Source: Candidatus Aerophobota bacterium (GTDB lineage: Bacteria; Aerophobota; Aerophobia; Aerophobales; JAGHCO01). Taken from it: a stretch of 15,212 nucleotides of DNA. The DNA lies in contig JAGHCO010000135.1 in NCBI GenBank assembly GCA_021160405.1, positions 1-15,212 on the forward strand, read 5' to 3'. Every line of letters begins with the position of its first letter. Position 1 is the stretch's first letter. Positions 13,086 to 15,212 of this stretch are shown here, one piece after another. The position numbers and the translations under genes were made by a program. The notes beneath the pieces are model-generated. The model saw only the letters and a list, made by a program, of their open reading frames with translations. It made no database searches and had not been told where the DNA came from.

Positions 13086-13156
13086 CGTAGCAATCTGGTT
13101 TTTCTTTTCTGGTAGCACAGGCATCTTGCCTGTATCTTCCGCAGGTTTTAGCCAGC
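13070..13156 (+). repeat. Repeat fragment and two hairpins between DUF2283 and TPR genes
   Basis: GCATTAGCGTAGCAATCTGG (13079-13098) resembles the end of the 78-81-bp repeat. GTAG (13112-13115) then precedes ACAGGCA-TCT-TGCCTGT (13117-13133), and GCAGGTTTTAGCCAGC (13141-13156) folds with one mismatch and one G-T pair. The TPR gene starts 15 bases later. Confidence 0.65.
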
Positions 13157-13171
13157 ATAAAGAGTTAACCT

Positions 13172-14299
13172 ATGGCAAAATACTACAGAGAAAAAACTCA
13201 AAATAAAAAAATAGCTTTACTTAGCAAAGTAATTCAGGGTATCATAGTCTCTGTTGTAGTAGGAGTCATTATCCTTGCTTTTAAATCCTTGATTACCAGC
13301 ATCCCTATTGCTATGGGGGTTGTAGGAGCAGGTGCTCTTGTTGTATCCTTATTCTTGCGTCCCTCTTATAAAGCTATCTATCATGGTTTAATATGTGCTG
13401 CTTGCTCAGGATTACTTTTGCTTAACCTTACCCCCTTTGTTGCTAATATTTATCTTTTTGATGGATACAAAGCTGCGGTTGCTAAAAAGTGGGATATCGC
13501 TATTAAAAATTATCAGAGAGCCTTAAAGTTTGATCCCCGAGATGGAGAGCTCAATTTTTATGCAGGTTATGCTTATATGAAGAAAAAGGACTACAATAGA
13601 GCTGCCTACCATTTTAAAAAATCTCTTAAAACTAAGCTTGATCCAAGTGCTTTTAATAACCTTGGGAATGTTTATCTTGAGCAGGGTAGATTAAAAGAAG
13701 CTGAGGAGGCTTACAAAAATGCTCTTTACACCCAGGTATCCAGAATGTATTCTCTAAACAACCTCGGAGCCATATACCAGAAAACGGGTCATCTTGATGA
13801 ATCTTTAAAAATGTTTAAGGAGGCTCTTAAGAGCAATCCAAAGTATACTATAGCTGAGAGGAATTTAAAGGTAGTTAAATCTTTAATTAACCACTACCGA
13901 TATATTAAAGAAAGATACGGTTCAAATTTTATTGAGGATTTCTTTACTGGGAGAAGCTATTTAGAGTATAAAAGATTAAATAAGGCGATGGAATGCTTTC
14001 GCCGGGCATCAGCTATTTTACTTACCAGAGACCGCAATCTAAAGCAGGATTTAAGTGGAAAGGATTCAGTTAAATTAAAGAGAAATATGGGGGTTATTTC
14101 TCAAGTTTACTCCGTCTTAGGTTCTTCCTTTGTTAGAGGAGGAAAAATTAAGGAGGCAATTTCCATTTATAAGAAAAGCCTTCAGTTCCACCCTCGCAAT
14201 GTTCAGCAGCTCTACAGATATATCGCCTCTCTTTATATGAAAATTGGTGAAAAAGAAAAAGCAGATGAGATGCTTAAAAAGGCTCGCCTTTCTCAATAG
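13172..14299 (+). CDS. Membrane-anchored TPR protein, probable Wzy/WaaL partner
   Basis: A 375-residue protein. Three hydrophobic segments (about 15-38, 43-63, 72-93) are followed by tetratricopeptide repeats from about residue 95: FDGYKAAVAKKWDIAIKNYQ, then units near 126-156, 159-187 (NNLGNVYLEQGRLKEAEEAY), 193-222 (NNLGAIYQKTGHLDESLKMF), and, after a less regular helical stretch, 313-341 and 347-374. TPRs mediate protein contacts. The LTPFVANIYLFDGY segment resembles the junction found in Wzy/WaaL proteins that carry C-terminal TPRs, so this protein may be the separated second half of such a fusion, acting in glycan assembly with the gene ending at 12282. The ATG has AAAGAG (13159-13164) 7 bases upstream. 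The length of the membrane part argues that it can insert on its own. Confidence 0.8.
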   Translation: MAKYYREKTQNKKIALLSKVIQGIIVSVVVGVIILAFKSLITSIPIAMGVVGAGALVVSLFLRPSYKAIYHGLICAACSGLLLLNLTPFVANIYLFDGYKAAVAKKWDIAIKNYQRALKFDPRDGELNFYAGYAYMKKKDYNRAAYHFKKSLKTKLDPSAFNNLGNVYLEQGRLKEAEEAYKNALYTQVSRMYSLNNLGAIYQKTGHLDESLKMFKEALKSNPKYTIAERNLKVVKSLINHYRYIKERYGSNFIEDFFTGRSYLEYKRLNKAMECFRRASAILLTRDRNLKQDLSGKDSVKLKRNMGVISQVYSVLGSSFVRGGKIKEAISIYKKSLQFHPRNVQQLYRYIASLYMKIGEKEKADEMLKKARLSQ

Positions 14300-14309
14300 C
14301 CGCAGAATA

Positions 14310-14360
14310 CATAAATGTAGTGCAAATATTGTAGCGGTTCGATTTATCAAACTCCTACAA
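14310..14360 (+). repeat. Composite repeat with long hairpin, TTGTAG...CTACAA
   Basis: Bases 14310-14348 match 15107-15145 in 38 of 39 positions. From 14329 to 14360 a full stem is visible: TTGTAG pairs with CTACAA, and GTTCGAT with ATCAAAC around a TT loop, with one C-A mismatch. It shows that GTAG is the outer arm of a longer hairpin whose right arm is lost in other copies. Confidence 0.85.
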
Positions 14361-14406
14361 AGATAACTTTTTCCAGCAGTTTTATGAGTAGCTCCACCTT
14401 TGGATA

Positions 14407-14425
14407 GAGAAGGCTTTAGCCTCTC
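14407..14425 (+). repeat. AGGCTTTAGCCT hairpin
   Basis: AGGCT (14411-14415), TT, AGCCT (14418-14422), extended by GAG/CTC with one bulged A. Another hairpin with a TT centre and its own arm sequence. Confidence 0.6.
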
Positions 14426-14449
14426 ATTTAACATCTTAAGGCTTACCTC

Positions 14450-14477
14450 TTGACTTTTATTAAATTTGATGTAAAAT
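14450..14477 (+). promoter_or_regulatory. Predicted vapBC promoter
   Basis: TTGACT (14450-14455), 16 bases, TAAAAT (14472-14477). A start near 14484 leaves a leader of about 42 bases before vapB. Confidence 0.65.
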
Positions 14478-14525
14478 TATAGTGCGTAAAAGCTATGACA
14501 TTTTCAAACACAAAAGGAGTGAAAA

Positions 14526-14717
14526 ATGAGGACTACCTTAGATGTCAATGAGCAACTTTTAAAAGATATAGCTAAAATTACTGGGGAAAGAAGCAAAAGT
14601 AAAGCTGTTAATAAAGCATTAAGTGAGTATGTGCGGAAAGTAAAGATAGAACAACTAAAGAATTTATCTGGAAAAGTAAAAATAATTGATAACTGGAAAA
14701 ACTGGCGGGAGATGTAG
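14526..14717 (+). CDS. vapB: VapB-family antitoxin
   Basis: A 63-residue protein starting MRTTLDVNEQLLKDIAKITG, the ribbon-helix-helix type DNA-binding N-terminus of VapB antitoxins, followed by SKSKAVNKALSEYVRKVKIE and a C-terminal tail (KVKIIDNWKNWREM) with two tryptophans, the part that usually threads into the VapC active site. VapB neutralises VapC and represses the operon. A good GGAG (14516-14519) lies 6 bases before the ATG, and a promoter is visible upstream. The toxin follows after 4 bases. Length is normal and nothing is missing. Confidence 0.9.
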   Translation: MRTTLDVNEQLLKDIAKITGERSKSKAVNKALSEYVRKVKIEQLKNLSGKVKIIDNWKNWREM

Positions 14718-14721
14718 CTGG

Positions 14722-15111
14722 ATGAGTAAGGTTATTGTAGATACCTCTGTCTGGATTCAATTTTTCAATTCTCCACAATCAAAAGAAAAGGCTGAATTAG
14801 ATAAATTGTTAAATAGTAATCAGGTAGTAGTAGCTGGGGTTATTGTTTCTGAGCTCCTTCAAGGTTCTCGTTCACAGAAAGATTATGGGGATATAGAGGA
14901 TAAAATAACTGTTTTACCTTACGTAGAAGTTTCTAAGGATACATGGATAGAAGTAGGAAAAACTTCATTTAAGCTTAGAAAGCAGGGTGTAACTTTGCCT
15001 CTTACTGATATTCTTATCGCTACCTTGGCCAAAGAGAATAACCTTGAGGTCTACACTCTGGACCCTCATTTCAAGAAAATTCCCAAGGTTAAACTTTATG
15101 CTAATGCATAA
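14722..15111 (+). CDS. vapC: VapC-family PIN-domain ribonuclease toxin
   Basis: A 129-residue PIN-domain protein. The four acidic residues expected for the metal site are present: D7 in IVDTSVWIQFF, E44 in VIVSELLQG, D96 in LPLTDILIATLA and D114 in TLDPHF. VapC toxins cut specific tRNA or rRNA sites and stop translation until bound by VapB. The frame is open from 14686, inside vapB, but ATG 14722 fits the family start exactly and lies 4 bases after the vapB stop, with GGGAG (14707-14711) upstream. The stop codon is also the start of a dispersed repeat (15107-15145) whose near-identical copy lies upstream of vapB, so the module is bounded by direct repeats. Confidence 0.93.
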   Translation: MSKVIVDTSVWIQFFNSPQSKEKAELDKLLNSNQVVVAGVIVSELLQGSRSQKDYGDIEDKITVLPYVEVSKDTWIEVGKTSFKLRKQGVTLPLTDILIATLAKENNLEVYTLDPHFKKIPKVKLYANA

Positions 15112-15212
15112 ATGTATTGCAAATATTGTAGCGGTTCGATTTATCGAACCAGTAGTGTGCAGGTCTTTAGACCTGTCAAATGCGATGTCATTGCGAGGGT
15201 GAGCCGAAGCCC
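15107..15212 (+). repeat. Composite repeat array after vapC (cut by window end)
   Basis: In order: the 39-base block shared with 14310-14348; GTAG plus the perfect palindrome GGTTCGATTTATCGAACC (15133-15150); the palindrome CAGGTCTTTAGACCTG (15160-15175) with TCAAATGCGA; and TGTCATTGCGAG (15186-15197), which opens the 78-81-bp repeat but then departs to GGTGAGCCGAAGCCC. No gene is seen in the last 100 bases. Confidence 0.85.

Noticed and set aside
14117..14434. 105-codon frame on the - strand
   Set aside because: It covers the end of the TPR gene and two repeats; antisense shadow without domain features.
14686..14721. vapC start at 14686 inside vapB
   Set aside because: The PIN domain begins at MSKVIVDTS (14722), 4 bases after the vapB stop, the usual arrangement.
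12285..15175. CRISPR array
   Set aside because: The repeats are unequal in spacing, sit in separate gaps and have no regular spacers; no cas genes are present.

Overview
The window looks like a chromosomal segment of an uncultured, AT-rich, anaerobic bacterium with an outer membrane. IorAB, an oxygen-sensitive ferredoxin-linked enzyme, suggests anaerobiosis. A giant SprA-type beta-barrel protein and an O-antigen ligase/polymerase-type membrane protein point to a Gram-negative envelope. Promoters of the sigma-70 type (TTGACA-N17-TAAAAT ahead of hisD) and Shine-Dalgarno sites are readable. The phylum cannot be fixed from sequence alone; an FCB-related lineage or a candidate phylum such as Aerophobetes would fit.

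Layout. (1) 1-1637, + strand: a defence/toxin-antitoxin strip holding the 3' part of abiEi, an intact abiEii, hicB and a 27-codon hicA stump. (2) 1644-4025, - strand: iorA-iorB, indolepyruvate:ferredoxin oxidoreductase. (3) 4026-4233: a divergent promoter region with a GGGGACAGTCCCC palindrome in the iorA leader. (4) 4234-5532: hisD, with its own strong promoter and not in a his operon. (5) 5623-10551: a 1642-residue SprA-like outer-membrane protein whose signal-peptide region contains an in-frame tandem duplication of a hairpin sequence. (6) 10552-15212: a mosaic in which genes alternate with repeat-rich gaps: a Wzy/WaaL-type protein, a DUF4258-DUF2283 pair (putative toxin-antitoxin), a membrane-anchored TPR protein, and vapBC.

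The most striking non-coding signal is a set of intergenic composite elements, all on the + strand, built from the same modules in the same order: AAATGTAGTGCA..., then GTAG plus a hairpin, then a CAGGTC..GACCTG hairpin followed by CAAATGCGA, then TGTCATTGCGAG..GGCAATCTCG, and in two copies a TTGCAA-N16-TATAAT promoter with an extended -10. They occur near 10630-10765, 12285-12468 and 15107-15212, with partial copies at 13070-13156 and 14310-14360. The hairpins keep the same architecture (often a GTAG anchor, a short TTTA/TTAT/TAT loop) while their arms differ completely and remain complementary.

Functionally the window joins amino-acid metabolism (2-oxoacid oxidation, histidine biosynthesis), envelope biogenesis (SprA-like protein, Wzy/WaaL plus TPR) and four toxin-antitoxin-type loci, two of them lying between copies of the repeats. 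The Wzy/WaaL and TPR genes look like the two halves of a Wzy-TPR system separated by a repeat-bounded toxin-antitoxin insertion.
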